The position numbers and the translations under genes were made by a program. A stretch of DNA of 47,074 nt from Bacilli bacterium (GTDB lineage: Bacteria; Bacillota; Bacilli; Alicyclobacillales; SLC66): positions 1-47,074 of the forward strand of contig JABEUY010000141.1 in NCBI GenBank assembly GCA_013044175.1. Direction: 5' to 3'. Positions 10,861 through 18,468 of the stretch are shown piece after piece (position 1 is the stretch's first letter; each line of letters begins with the position of its first letter). Under the pieces are notes generated by a model. It was not told the DNA's origin and did no database searches. It worked only from the letters and a program-made list of their open reading frames with translations.

Positions 10861-10867
10861 CCTCCTC
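10861..10867 (-). promoter_or_regulatory. ribosome-binding site that fixes the rplK start
   Basis: GAGGAGG is 8 bases from GTG 10852 and overlaps the upstream in-frame GTG at 10861, ruling that codon out as initiator. Confidence 0.8.
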
Positions 10868-10948
10868 TTTCGTTGTGGTATTTGCGGGCGCAGGGCACCC
10901 TACGACCTCCCACTATCGCACATAACGCACGTATAGCAGCGGGTTTCA

Positions 10949-11494
10949 TTATAATTTTTCGATTTGAATAAAATCAAGCTCCACGGGAGTATCACGACCG
11001 AACATCGAGACGAGAACCGTCACTTTCTGATTCTCTTTATCGATCGCCGAGATATGACCGGTGAAGTTTGTGAACGGACCTTCCACAATCCGCACGGACT
11101 CATGCAAAGAAAAGTCAAACCGAGTTTTGACGTCATCCACGCCCATTTGTAACATGATCGCGCTGACTTCACTCGATAGCAGCGCTGTCGGTTTCGACCC
11201 CGTGCCATTCGAGCCAACAAAACCGGTAACACCAGGCGTGTTGCGTACGACGTACCAAGAATCATCGGTCATGATCATCTCGACAAGCACATAACCCGGA
11301 AACACTTTGCGTTGTACCGACTTGCGTTTGCCGTTTTTAATCTCGATCTCTTCTTCGGTGGGTACGAGAATGCGAAAAATCTTGTCGGCCATATCCATCG
11401 AAGCGACGCGTCGTTCGAGATTGGTCTTCACTTTGTTTTCATACCCTGAATACGTGTGCACCACATACCAGTTCTTCTCTAATGCGTTCTCCAT
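10949..11494 (-). CDS. nusG: transcription termination/antitermination factor NusG
   Basis: This 181-aa protein has the NusG N-terminal domain (NWYVVHTYSGYENKVKTNLERR, residues 8-29, and VFPGYVLVEM) and a C-terminal KOW domain (VRIVEGPFTNFTGHISAID). It binds the RNA polymerase clamp and acts in pausing, termination and transcription-translation coupling. The ATG at 11494 is preceded by GGAGG about 10 bases upstream. It sits between secE and rplK as in nearly all Bacilli. Confidence 0.97.
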   Translation of the reverse strand: MENALEKNWYVVHTYSGYENKVKTNLERRVASMDMADKIFRILVPTEEEIEIKNGKRKSVQRKVFPGYVLVEMIMTDDSWYVVRNTPGVTGFVGSNGTGSKPTALLSSEVSAIMLQMGVDDVKTRFDFSLHESVRIVEGPFTNFTGHISAIDKENQKVTVLVSMFGRDTPVELDFIQIEKL

Positions 11495-11538
11495 AACGGG
11501 GCGGCTGCCCGCACCTCCTGCAACAACAGATAACTTCG

Positions 11539-11748
11539 TTAACCGCCGATGCCGATGAGTTTAAATCCTTCTGTCACCAGAAGATCAAAGGCATACGTCA
11601 ACAGAAACATGACGACACAGATGATGATAACGGCAATGGTGTAGTTCACCATGTCTTTGCGACTGGGCCAGCGGGACTTACCCACTTCAACGACAACTTC
11701 TCGGAAGTAATCGCTTATTTTGCGAACACTTTTGGTGATGGCATTCAT
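11539..11748 (-). CDS. secE: preprotein translocase subunit SecE
   Basis: This 69-aa single-span membrane protein has the amphipathic segment EVVVEVGKSRWPSRKDM, then a transmembrane helix at about residues 37-57 (TIAVIIICVVMFLLTYAF). This is the minimal Gram-positive SecE. It clamps the SecY channel in the cytoplasmic membrane. It is located between rpmG and nusG as expected. Confidence 0.95.
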   Translation of the reverse strand: MNAITKSVRKISDYFREVVVEVGKSRWPSRKDMVNYTIAVIIICVVMFLLTYAFDLLVTEGFKLIGIGG

Positions 11749-11790
11749 CCTTCTATAGCCCCCAACACAACGAAGCTACGCGATACGGCA

Positions 11791-11940
11791 TCAGCGCGTT
11801 TCGCGATGAGTACGGTGTCCGTTGCAATATCTGCAAAACTTTTTGAATTCGACACGATCGGGATCGTTTTTCTTATTCTTCACCGTCGTGTAATTGCGTT
11901 GTTTGCAATCGACGCAAGCGAGCGTGATCGTTACGCGCAT
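11791..11940 (-). CDS. rpmG: 50S ribosomal protein L33 (zinc-ribbon form)
   Basis: A 49-codon gene ([19 protein letters not shown]... ending GHRTHRETR) is read from ATG at 11940 to TGA at 11791. C9/C12 and C36/C39 make the CxxC pairs of the zinc-binding L33 type. A GGGGAGGTG ribosome-binding site precedes it, and a strong promoter lies about 40 bases further upstream. It heads the rpmG-secE-nusG-rplKA transcription unit. Confidence 0.96.
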   Translation of the reverse strand: MRVTITLACVDCKQRNYTTVKNKKNDPDRVEFKKFCRYCNGHRTHRETR

Positions 11941-11979
11941 AACCTACACCTCCCCAAAGTCATACGATGACAAGGAAAC

Positions 11980-12008
11980 ACTTTATCATAATGCGATTAG
12001 CCTGTCAA
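11980..12008 (-). promoter_or_regulatory. sigma-A type promoter for rpmG-secE-nusG
   Basis: Consensus TTGACA (12008-12003), a 17-base spacer and TAAAGT (11985-11980) lie directly after the terminator tail of sigH. Confidence 0.78.
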
Positions 12009-12009
12009 T

Positions 12010-12042
12010 AAAAAGATCCAACTTCCTTAAGGAAGTCAGATC
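12010..12042 (-). terminator. rho-independent terminator of sigH
   Basis: A 12-bp stem (two G-U pairs) with a TTAA loop spans 12042-12015 and is followed on the minus strand by TTTTTATTG. The stem overlaps the sigH stop codon, and the tail abuts the next promoter. Confidence 0.85.
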
Positions 12043-12686
12043 GTACGTCGCTCTAGATACTTTTCTAATTTTCTTTTCACACGTTGAAGCGCATTATCGA
12101 TCGATTTGACATGACGACTGAGATCTTCAGCAATCTCTTGGTAGGAACGGCCATCAAGGTAGAGAATCAAGACATCGCGTTCCAACTCGCTTAAAAGTTT
12201 TTTCATCTGAATCTCAATTGCGTCAAATTCTTCACGATGAATCATCAATTCTTCCGGATCAGCGACGACAGCGCCGCTGATAATATCGAGTAACGTTCTC
12301 TCTGACTCTTCGTCATAGATTGGCTTGTCCAACGATATATACGAGTTTAAAGGGACATGCTTTTGGCGAGTCGCCGTTTTGATCGCCGTAATGATCTGTC
12401 GCGTTACGCAAAGTTCAGCAAACGCCTTGAAAGAGGCTAGTTTATCATCGCGATAATCACGAATTGCTTTATAAAGGCCGATCATGCCTTCTTGCACGAT
12501 ATCTTCCCGATCAGCGCCGATTAAAAAGTACGATCGCGCTTTGGCTCGTACAAAAGCTTTATACCTCTCAATGAGTTGATCGAGTGCACTTTCATCCCCC
12601 GAGCGAACGTGTTCGATCAAATCTTCATCCGAAATTCGGTCGATGACATCGTCACTCCCAGCGGGGACTGTCACTTGAGCCGACAC
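12036..12686 (-). CDS. sigH: RNA polymerase sigma factor SigH (sigma-H/30)
   Basis: This 216-aa sigma-70 family factor matches Bacillus SigH, the sigma factor for entry into stationary phase and sporulation. Region 2 is visible in DREDIVQEGMIGLYKAIRDYRDDKLASFKAFAELCVTRQI (about residues 59-98), and region 4 in LSELERDVLILYLDGRSYQEIAEDLSRHVKSIDNALQRVKRKLEKYL (about 166-212). The start is GTG at 12686, behind GGGGGATTTC. It is monocistronic or the last gene of the upstream clc unit, and is closed by a terminator over its stop codon. Confidence 0.95.
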   Translation of the reverse strand: MSAQVTVPAGSDDVIDRISDEDLIEHVRSGDESALDQLIERYKAFVRAKARSYFLIGADREDIVQEGMIGLYKAIRDYRDDKLASFKAFAELCVTRQIITAIKTATRQKHVPLNSYISLDKPIYDEESERTLLDIISGAVVADPEELMIHREEFDAIEIQMKKLLSELERDVLILYLDGRSYQEIAEDLSRHVKSIDNALQRVKRKLEKYLERRTI

Positions 12687-12753
12687 GAAATCCCCCCTAC
12701 GACACTACTTAATTTCGATGTTCTTCAAGTATACAAGACAAGCTTTCATTTAG

Positions 12754-14499
12754 CTACTCCATACTTTTGTAAGCATGGATGATGTCTGAACTGCCAATGA
12801 CCCCGATCGGTACTTCGTCACGGCATACTAAAAGATAGGTAACATGAAGTTCATTCATCATTTGAAGCGCTTGTGCAAGATCGGCTCGTTCATCGATACG
12901 ATAGATTTCTTTGGGTAAAAGATCGGATAAACGATCTTTGGAACGTCGATCATTCAACGCTTCAAGTACCTGTGCACGAGCGACCGAACCCAAAAGCACG
13001 CCTTTTGCATCACGAAGTAACGCAAACCATTCTTTATTTTTTTCAAAACGTTGCCATGCTTGCGCTATTGTCATTGTCGATTCTAGGGTAAACCGATGTG
13101 TTTCAACCGCTTCGCCGACCGACACAGCTTTCATACGGTCCGCTTGCCGACGACGATTAATTTGTAAACCACGACGTGACAATTTCAGCGTATAGATACT
13201 GTCTTTCGATAAGGCACCAGTTACCGTAGCCGCGAGCACCGAAGTGATCATGAGCGGTAAAATGATGTTATAATCTCCCGTCATCTCAAACAACATCATA
13301 ATGGCCGTCACTGGTGCTTGTGCGCTACCGGCAAAAACACCCGCCATCGCAATCGCCGCAATCGCTCCTGCACTGATGCCTGAATGCGGCATCAACATCG
13401 TGAAGATAATGCCGATTGCGCCTCCGAGCATAGCGCCTTGGTAAAGACCCGGGGAAAAAACCCCACCTGAACCACCGGCTGCGATCGTAATCGAGGTCGC
13501 GAACAATTTTAACACGAGAAGCACCAGTAACAGCGTTAAGCCAAGATGATTTTCCAAGGACAGATCGACAGTTGGATAACCGACCCCGAAAATCTGAGGA
13601 AAAAAAACGCCGAGCAACCCCACGATTCCACCGCCAAACGCCGCCTTTACCCAAAAAGGCCATTTGCGCGCGTCAAACCAATCTTCAATACGATAAAGCA
13701 CTTTGATATAGATAAATGCCCACAGACCAGCGACAATTCCGAGAATAGCATAAATCCAATATACAGAAAATTGACCTACAACGAACACTGGCATGGGGAA
13801 TGCCGGATGATTCCCTAAGAAAATGCGTCCGATCGCAGCACTAACAACAGCAGAAATCACGATCGAAGTGAAATTTTGCAAAGCGAAACTGCCTAGAATC
13901 ACTTCGGTGGCAAACATCACACCACCGATCGGCGCATTAAACGTAGCGGCAATTCCAGCACCGGCGCCACAAGCCACCATCAATCGTATATATCGTTCCG
14001 GCAAACCAAGAAATTGACCGAACGAGGAACCAAATGCCGATCCGATTTGCACAATCGGTCCCTCGCGTCCCACCGAACCACCCGATCCGATGCATAGCGC
14101 CGAGGCTAACGCTTTAACGAAAACAACACGAGGTCGAATAATACTTCCATTTTCAGCGATGGCTGCCATCACTTCTGGCACACCATGTCCTTTCGCTTCC
14201 GGAGCAAACCGTCGAACGAAAGCACTGACGATCAACAAACCAATAATGGGCAAGAGAAAGACATCGAAGATCCCCATAAAATGCAGATGCGTCTTAAAGA
14301 ACGTAAAAAAAAGTGCGCTGACAAGATCGATCAGACGCCGAAATAAAACGGCGCCAAAACCACCAACAATACCAATGACCATCGCATATAATAATAAAAC
14401 TAACGGTTCGGGTATAAATTTCGTTAAGTAAGTATGAAAATGCCCTTTACTACCACGTCTTTGTCCAGAGGGCAAAGGCGCTTCAGCAACCGCTCGCAT
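12754..14499 (-). CDS. ClC-type chloride transporter/channel with C-terminal CBS pair
   Basis: This 581-aa membrane protein has about ten or more hydrophobic segments (residues 30-430) followed by two CBS domains (about 455-580). ClC motifs are present: GSGGSVGREGP with the external gating glutamate at E146, and GGSGGVFSPGLYQGA in the second filter loop. Position 107 of ClC-ec1 (serine) is His in KGHGVPEV. The internal proton-path glutamate (E203 in ClC-ec1) is Val in MFATEV. The start is ATG 14499, 6 bases after GGAGGA; an in-frame GTG at 14505 overlaps that site. It replaces yacP in this neighbourhood. Ion and mechanism are not settled by sequence. Confidence 0.9.
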   Translation of the reverse strand: MRAVAEAPLPSGQRRGSKGHFHTYLTKFIPEPLVLLLYAMVIGIVGGFGAVLFRRLIDLVSALFFTFFKTHLHFMGIFDVFLLPIIGLLIVSAFVRRFAPEAKGHGVPEVMAAIAENGSIIRPRVVFVKALASALCIGSGGSVGREGPIVQIGSAFGSSFGQFLGLPERYIRLMVACGAGAGIAATFNAPIGGVMFATEVILGSFALQNFTSIVISAVVSAAIGRIFLGNHPAFPMPVFVVGQFSVYWIYAILGIVAGLWAFIYIKVLYRIEDWFDARKWPFWVKAAFGGGIVGLLGVFFPQIFGVGYPTVDLSLENHLGLTLLLVLLVLKLFATSITIAAGGSGGVFSPGLYQGAMLGGAIGIIFTMLMPHSGISAGAIAAIAMAGVFAGSAQAPVTAIMMLFEMTGDYNIILPLMITSVLAATVTGALSKDSIYTLKLSRRGLQINRRRQADRMKAVSVGEAVETHRFTLESTMTIAQAWQRFEKNKEWFALLRDAKGVLLGSVARAQVLEALNDRRSKDRLSDLLPKEIYRIDERADLAQALQMMNELHVTYLLVCRDEVPIGVIGSSDIIHAYKSME

Positions 14500-14520
14500 A
14501 AACACTCCTCCAAATTTGGT

Positions 14521-14526
14521 ATTGTA
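14521..14526 (-). promoter_or_regulatory. extended -10 promoter candidate for the clc gene
   Basis: TGCTACAAT on the minus strand is an extended -10 (TG-n-TACAAT), ending 22 bases before the ATG. No good -35 is visible. Confidence 0.45.
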
Positions 14527-14584
14527 GCAGAAATCACAATTAACTGCATGAACGACTTCTGAAGTGTTTTTCTCTCACAAGTCC

Positions 14585-14618
14585 AAAGAAAAGGAGCCGT
14601 GCTGTCCACAGCTCCTTT
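14585..14618 (-). terminator. rho-independent terminator after rlmB
   Basis: AAAGGAGC and GCTCCTTT arms (14618-14611 and 14597-14590) with a 13-base loop are followed on the minus strand by TTTTCTTTGG. It lies 19 bases past the rlmB stop and probably ends the long upstream operon. Confidence 0.8.
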
Positions 14619-14636
14619 CGATAATAGACATACGTT

Positions 14637-15899
14637 TTATCTCAGCTTGCTTCCCGCACGTTGCCGGACAGCTTCGTAAAGCAAAATTCCCGTCGCAACA
14701 CCCGCGTTCAGCGAATCCACTTGACCTTGCATCGGCAGTTTGACGAGCAGATCACAACGCTCCGTCGTGAGTCTTGCAAGTCCATCACCTTCATTACCGA
14801 TCACAAGCACGGTCGGCATCGTGAAATCCGCTTGCCAATGAAATACTGGCGCTTTTGCATCCGCACCAATTATCCAGAAACCCGCCTCTTTCAATTCATC
14901 GATCGCTTGCGATAAATTCGAAACACGTGCCACTTCGATATGCTCTAGAGCACCCGCCGAAGCTTTGGCTACCGTACCTGTTAACGGGACGGCGCGACGC
15001 TTGGGAATGATCACACCAGATGCACCGGCAGCATCGGCCGAACGTAAAATCGATCCGAGATTGTGCGGATCTTCAATACCATCGAGCATAACGAGAAGCC
15101 CAGGTTTACGCTTTAACGCAAGTTTGATCAGCTCATCGAGTTCCAGATATGCTTTTGCTGCAATGTAAGCGACAACGCCTTGATGTGCGCCACGTTGCGT
15201 AATTTCATCGAGTTTCGCTTTAGGAACGGTTTGAACAACGACGCCAACTTCACGAGCGCGATGCAAAATTTCCGCAAAGCTACCGCCCTCCGTATTCTCT
15301 TGGACGAGCAGCTTGTTGATCTCACGTCCCGCTTTCAACGCTTCCATCACTGCGCGACGTCCTAAGATGAAATCTTGCGTCGGTGCCTCTTCACGCGGCT
15401 TTTGCTCCTGCATAGACCGCGATGGACGACCACCACGAAAGCCGTCACGATCGTGAGAACGTCTAGACGGTCCACTTGAACGTGCAGGTCCTTTATTGCG
15501 GGAAAATTCATTGGAACGAGAAGAACTTTGGCTTCGACCAAACCCCGAGGAACTTGACGCAGAACTTCCTTTACGCTCCCCATTGTCGGCACTAAAGCGG
15601 TCTTTTCTTGCGTCTCCAGAGGGGCGTTGCGAACGACTATCGCGACTTCTCGCTTCTTCACCATACCGCGAAGAAGAGCGTCCACTCGACGATGTCCGCC
15701 CACCATAAGAAGGGCGTTCTCCATAAGAAGTGCGCTCACCTGAAGAGCGTTCTCCATAAGAAGGACGTTCACCTGAAGAACTACGTCCTTCCGAAGTTGC
15801 TCGTCCTCCTGAGGAACGATCCGCAAAAGACGAACGACCACCTTCGTTCATCGTTGTTCTTCGTCTTCCGACGACAGGTTTCATGATTTTTCTGACCAT
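14637..15899 (-). CDS. rlmB: 23S rRNA (guanosine-2'-O-)methyltransferase RlmB-like, with long disordered N-terminal tail
   Basis: Residues about 175-420 form a SpoU/TrmH enzyme: the substrate-binding domain (FILGRRAVMEALKAG), motif 1 NLGSILRSADAAGASGVI, motif 2 VLVIGNEGDGL and motif 3 VDSLNAGVATGILLYEA, a trefoil-knot SAM site. The family methylates 23S rRNA G2251 (E. coli numbering). The first 174 residues are low-complexity, rich in Ser, Arg, Gly and Glu, with repeats such as SYGERPSYGERSSGERTSYG. Bacillus RlmB is about 250 aa, so this tail is extra. ATG 15899 is 7 bases after AGGAGG, so the tail is in the translated product. It lies 17 bases downstream of mrnC. Confidence 0.9.
   Translation of the reverse strand: MVRKIMKPVVGRRRTTMNEGGRSSFADRSSGGRATSEGRSSSGERPSYGERSSGERTSYGERPSYGGRTSSSGRSSSRYGEEARSRDSRSQRPSGDARKDRFSADNGERKGSSASSSSGFGRSQSSSRSNEFSRNKGPARSSGPSRRSHDRDGFRGGRPSRSMQEQKPREEAPTQDFILGRRAVMEALKAGREINKLLVQENTEGGSFAEILHRAREVGVVVQTVPKAKLDEITQRGAHQGVVAYIAAKAYLELDELIKLALKRKPGLLVMLDGIEDPHNLGSILRSADAAGASGVIIPKRRAVPLTGTVAKASAGALEHIEVARVSNLSQAIDELKEAGFWIIGADAKAPVFHWQADFTMPTVLVIGNEGDGLARLTTERCDLLVKLPMQGQVDSLNAGVATGILLYEAVRQRAGSKLR
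15660..15800 (-). repeat. degenerate tandem repeats coding the RlmB tail
   Basis: Imperfect units containing CTTATGGAGAACG and TCAGGTGAACG recur about every 33-36 bases (for example around 15704, 15717-15755 and 15756-15790). They encode alternating SYGER(P/S) and SSGER blocks. Such repeats can expand or contract by slippage. Confidence 0.65.
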
Positions 15900-15916
15900 A
15901 CATCAGCCTCCTAAAA

Positions 15917-16297
15917 TTATATTTCCTCAACAATCATCGCCATGACCGTATCGAGTCGCTCCGTTTGCCCTGACAAGTGAAGATAGCCGAATAAAGCTTC
16001 CAGACCCGTACTCGCTCGATAATCTGCCATCGTCGCCGACTTTGGCATCGACCCCGACTTCGCATTACGACCACGTCTGACAATATCCTGCTCACGATCT
16101 GTGAGCATACCATGTACTGCATGTAAACGATCCGCTTGCGCTTTTGCTCTGACGATCGATACGGCCTTTGCGTGCAAACGTTGCGGAACACGCATACCAC
16201 TTTGAATCAACCTAGTTCGTACATACAATTCAAAGACGGCGTCACCGGCATAAGCTAAAGCAAGAGGCGTAAGAGCATAAGCTTCTTGCTCTGTCAC
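15917..16297 (-). CDS. mrnC: Mini-ribonuclease III
   Basis: This 126-aa RNase III domain lacks a double-stranded RNA-binding domain. The signature AYAGDAVFELYVRTRL carries the catalytic Asp (D19) and Glu (E23). The family matures 23S rRNA ends in Bacilli. Chosen start: GTG 16297, 7 bases after GGAGGG, which overlaps the cysS stop as GTGA. An upstream TTG at 16315 precedes the ribosome-binding site and is rejected. The cysS-mrnC-rlmB order is the usual Bacillus one. Confidence 0.94.
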   Translation of the reverse strand: MTEQEAYALTPLALAYAGDAVFELYVRTRLIQSGMRVPQRLHAKAVSIVRAKAQADRLHAVHGMLTDREQDIVRRGRNAKSGSMPKSATMADYRASTGLEALFGYLHLSGQTERLDTVMAMIVEEI

Positions 16298-17685
16298 TGC
16301 TTTTCCCTCCACCAACGAATACCTTGCGCCGTATCCTCCATACGAATGCCTTGCGCGGTCAGTTGATCGCGAATAGCATCAGCCTTTGCAAAATCCCGTG
16401 CTTTACGCGCAAGATTGCGCTCTTCAACCAATTGTTCGATGCGTTCGTCAGCTTCTTGCGTGCTCGTTTTGACAAAACCCATCAATTCAAGCCATTCGCG
16501 AAGTTTCGACTCATAAGATGCCAATCCCAAACGATCGATATTGCCATCATGCATATATTGGTTGGCGACACGCACGAGATCAAACAAGACACCGATCGCA
16601 TCACCCGTGTTAAAATCATCATCCATCGCTTCGACAAAGCGTGTTTGAAATTCACGAAGATCGATATGCTCCCCTTGCGCGAGATAATCTTGGCGCTGCT
16701 TAAGCCGCAAATATTCCATGCACGTATCGATCCTTTGAAGCGCAGACACCATCTGACTCATCACATCGTCCGAATAATTGATCGGACTACGATAATGCGC
16801 CGATAAGATGAATAGTCGAAGTGCGCGTGGATCATAGCGTTTGACAAGATCATGCACGAAGATACTATTGCCGAGCGACTTTGACATCTTCTCGTTGTTG
16901 ATGTTGATGTAGCCGTTATGCAAAAAATAACGGGCTAAAGGCTCACCAAGTAGCGCTTCACTTTGTGCGATTTCATTTTCGTGATGTGGGAACAAGAGAT
17001 CATGACCGCCACCATGGATATCGATATGATCACCAAGATGCTTCTGGATCATCGCCGAACACTCGATATGCCAACCAGGACGCCCCTCACCCCAAGGACT
17101 TTTCCAAGCGGGTTCACCCGGTTTGGCAGCTTTCCATAACGTAAAGTCCGAACTATCTCGCTTCTTATCGCTGACTTCCACACGACTACCCGCTAATAAA
17201 TCCTGCAAAGACTGACCGGATAGCTTGCCATAATCCGTAAAACGACGCGTAGCGAACAACACATCGCCGTCCGCTTCATACGCATAACCAGCTTCGATCA
17301 ATTTTTGGATAAAGGCGATAATATCCTCCATCGTATCGGTGACTCGCGGGTGAACGTCCGCTTTCTCGACACCGAGTTGATGCGCATCCTCGAAATACGC
17401 ATCGATAAAGTGGGTAGCAACTTCGTACACGGTCGTTGCCATCTCATTAGCCTTTACGATCAACTTATCATCGACATCCGTAAAATTTTGAACGAATTTT
17501 ACCGTAAAGCCACGATAACGAAAATAGCGTCGAATCATGTCAAAAACGACAAAAGCACGCGCATTACCGATATGAAAATAATTATAGACGGTAGGCCCGC
17601 ACGAATACATGCGGACCACGCCTGGTTGAAGCGGAACAAAAGGTTCTTTTTGTCCCGTCATGCTGTTATAAAGTTGAATGCCCAC
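16294..17685 (-). CDS. cysS: cysteinyl-tRNA synthetase
   Basis: This 463-aa class I synthetase is of usual size. The HIGH-like motif is HIGN at 38-41, KMSKS is at 266-270, and the zinc ligands are C29, C209, H234 and E238. It charges tRNA-Cys with cysteine in the cytoplasm. The start is GTG at 17685, with GGGAGG upstream. It lies 14 bases after cysE and overlaps mrnC by 4 bases. The cysE/cysS pair couples cysteine synthesis to its use. Confidence 0.97.
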   Translation of the reverse strand: MGIQLYNSMTGQKEPFVPLQPGVVRMYSCGPTVYNYFHIGNARAFVVFDMIRRYFRYRGFTVKFVQNFTDVDDKLIVKANEMATTVYEVATHFIDAYFEDAHQLGVEKADVHPRVTDTMEDIIAFIQKLIEAGYAYEADGDVLFATRRFTDYGKLSGQSLQDLLAGSRVEVSDKKRDSSDFTLWKAAKPGEPAWKSPWGEGRPGWHIECSAMIQKHLGDHIDIHGGGHDLLFPHHENEIAQSEALLGEPLARYFLHNGYININNEKMSKSLGNSIFVHDLVKRYDPRALRLFILSAHYRSPINYSDDVMSQMVSALQRIDTCMEYLRLKQRQDYLAQGEHIDLREFQTRFVEAMDDDFNTGDAIGVLFDLVRVANQYMHDGNIDRLGLASYESKLREWLELMGFVKTSTQEADERIEQLVEERNLARKARDFAKADAIRDQLTAQGIRMEDTAQGIRWWREKQ

Positions 17686-17699
17686 GCCTAACTGCCTCC

Positions 17700-18362
17700 C
17701 TACTTCTCAACGCGCGAAAGTTGCGATTCCAGTTGCGCAAGTCGCCTTTCAAGTACTTGAATGCGATCTTGCATCAAACTCGTCTGTTCGCTGATCGGAT
17801 CTGGTAAGTTGGTCTGGTCAAGCTCATCCACACGTCTGCCATCTAAGACGACGACACGAGCTGGAATGCCAACGACGGTTGAATTGCAAGGGACAGAACG
17901 TAATACGACCGAACCGGCTCCAATCTTCGCATAATCGCCAATCGTTAACGAACCCAAGACCTTAGCACCTGTCGCGATCAACACATGGTTGCCGACGGTT
18001 GGGTGACGTTTGCCTTTCTCTTTACCCGTTCCGCCTAGCGTAACCCCTTGATATATCGTCACATAATCGCCAATCACTGTCGTTTCACCAATCACGACAC
18101 CCGAGCCATGGTCGATAAACAGACATCGTCCAATCGAAGCACCCGGATGGATCTCGATATTCGTTAAAAATTTCCCAAACTGCGAGACACTGCGAGCGAG
18201 CGTAAACCATTTTTTCACGTACAAAACATGAGCGATTCGATATAACCAAACAGCATGTAATCCTGAATACGTCAACCACACTTCAAAGGAAGAGTGGGCG
18301 GCCGGATCCATCTCGCGAACGAAACGGATATCTTCTCTCATCTCACGAAGCCACTTGAGCAT
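17700..18362 (-). CDS. cysE: serine O-acetyltransferase
   Basis: This 220-aa protein makes O-acetylserine, the precursor of cysteine. The N-terminal helical domain ([27 protein letters not shown]) is followed by a left-handed beta-helix with hexapeptide repeats ([30 protein letters not shown]) and the catalytic His region. A predicted coiled coil with Leu/Gln repeats ends the protein. ATG 18362 follows AGGAGGGGTAACC; the 24 codons upstream lie before this site. The gap to gltX (106 bases) is too short for a T-box leader such as the one B. subtilis uses in front of cysES, and none is recognisable. Confidence 0.95.
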   Translation of the reverse strand: MLKWLREMREDIRFVREMDPAAHSSFEVWLTYSGLHAVWLYRIAHVLYVKKWFTLARSVSQFGKFLTNIEIHPGASIGRCLFIDHGSGVVIGETTVIGDYVTIYQGVTLGGTGKEKGKRHPTVGNHVLIATGAKVLGSLTIGDYAKIGAGSVVLRSVPCNSTVVGIPARVVVLDGRRVDELDQTNLPDPISEQTSLMQDRIQVLERRLAQLESQLSRVEK

Positions 18363-18388
18363 GGTTACCCCTCCTTGCGATGCGTAAA

Positions 18389-18416
18389 GCCGTCTTCGGG
18401 CGTCACCGAAGACGGC
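18389..18416 (-). terminator. GC-rich hairpin between gltX and cysE
   Basis: A perfect 11-bp stem (GCCGTCTTCGG/CCGAAGACGGC, 6-base loop) is followed on the minus strand only by TTTACG. It could be a weak terminator, a processing site or an mRNA stabiliser separating gltX from cysE. Confidence 0.5.
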
Positions 18417-18468
18417 GTATCGCCGTATGATCATCGATCGATAGCATTACTCATGTAGTGTAACCTAC

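Noticed and set aside
15608-15886. Plus-strand frame with His/Lys/Leu repeats opposite the rlmB tail
   Set aside because: The repeats simply mirror the tandem units of the rlmB coding strand.
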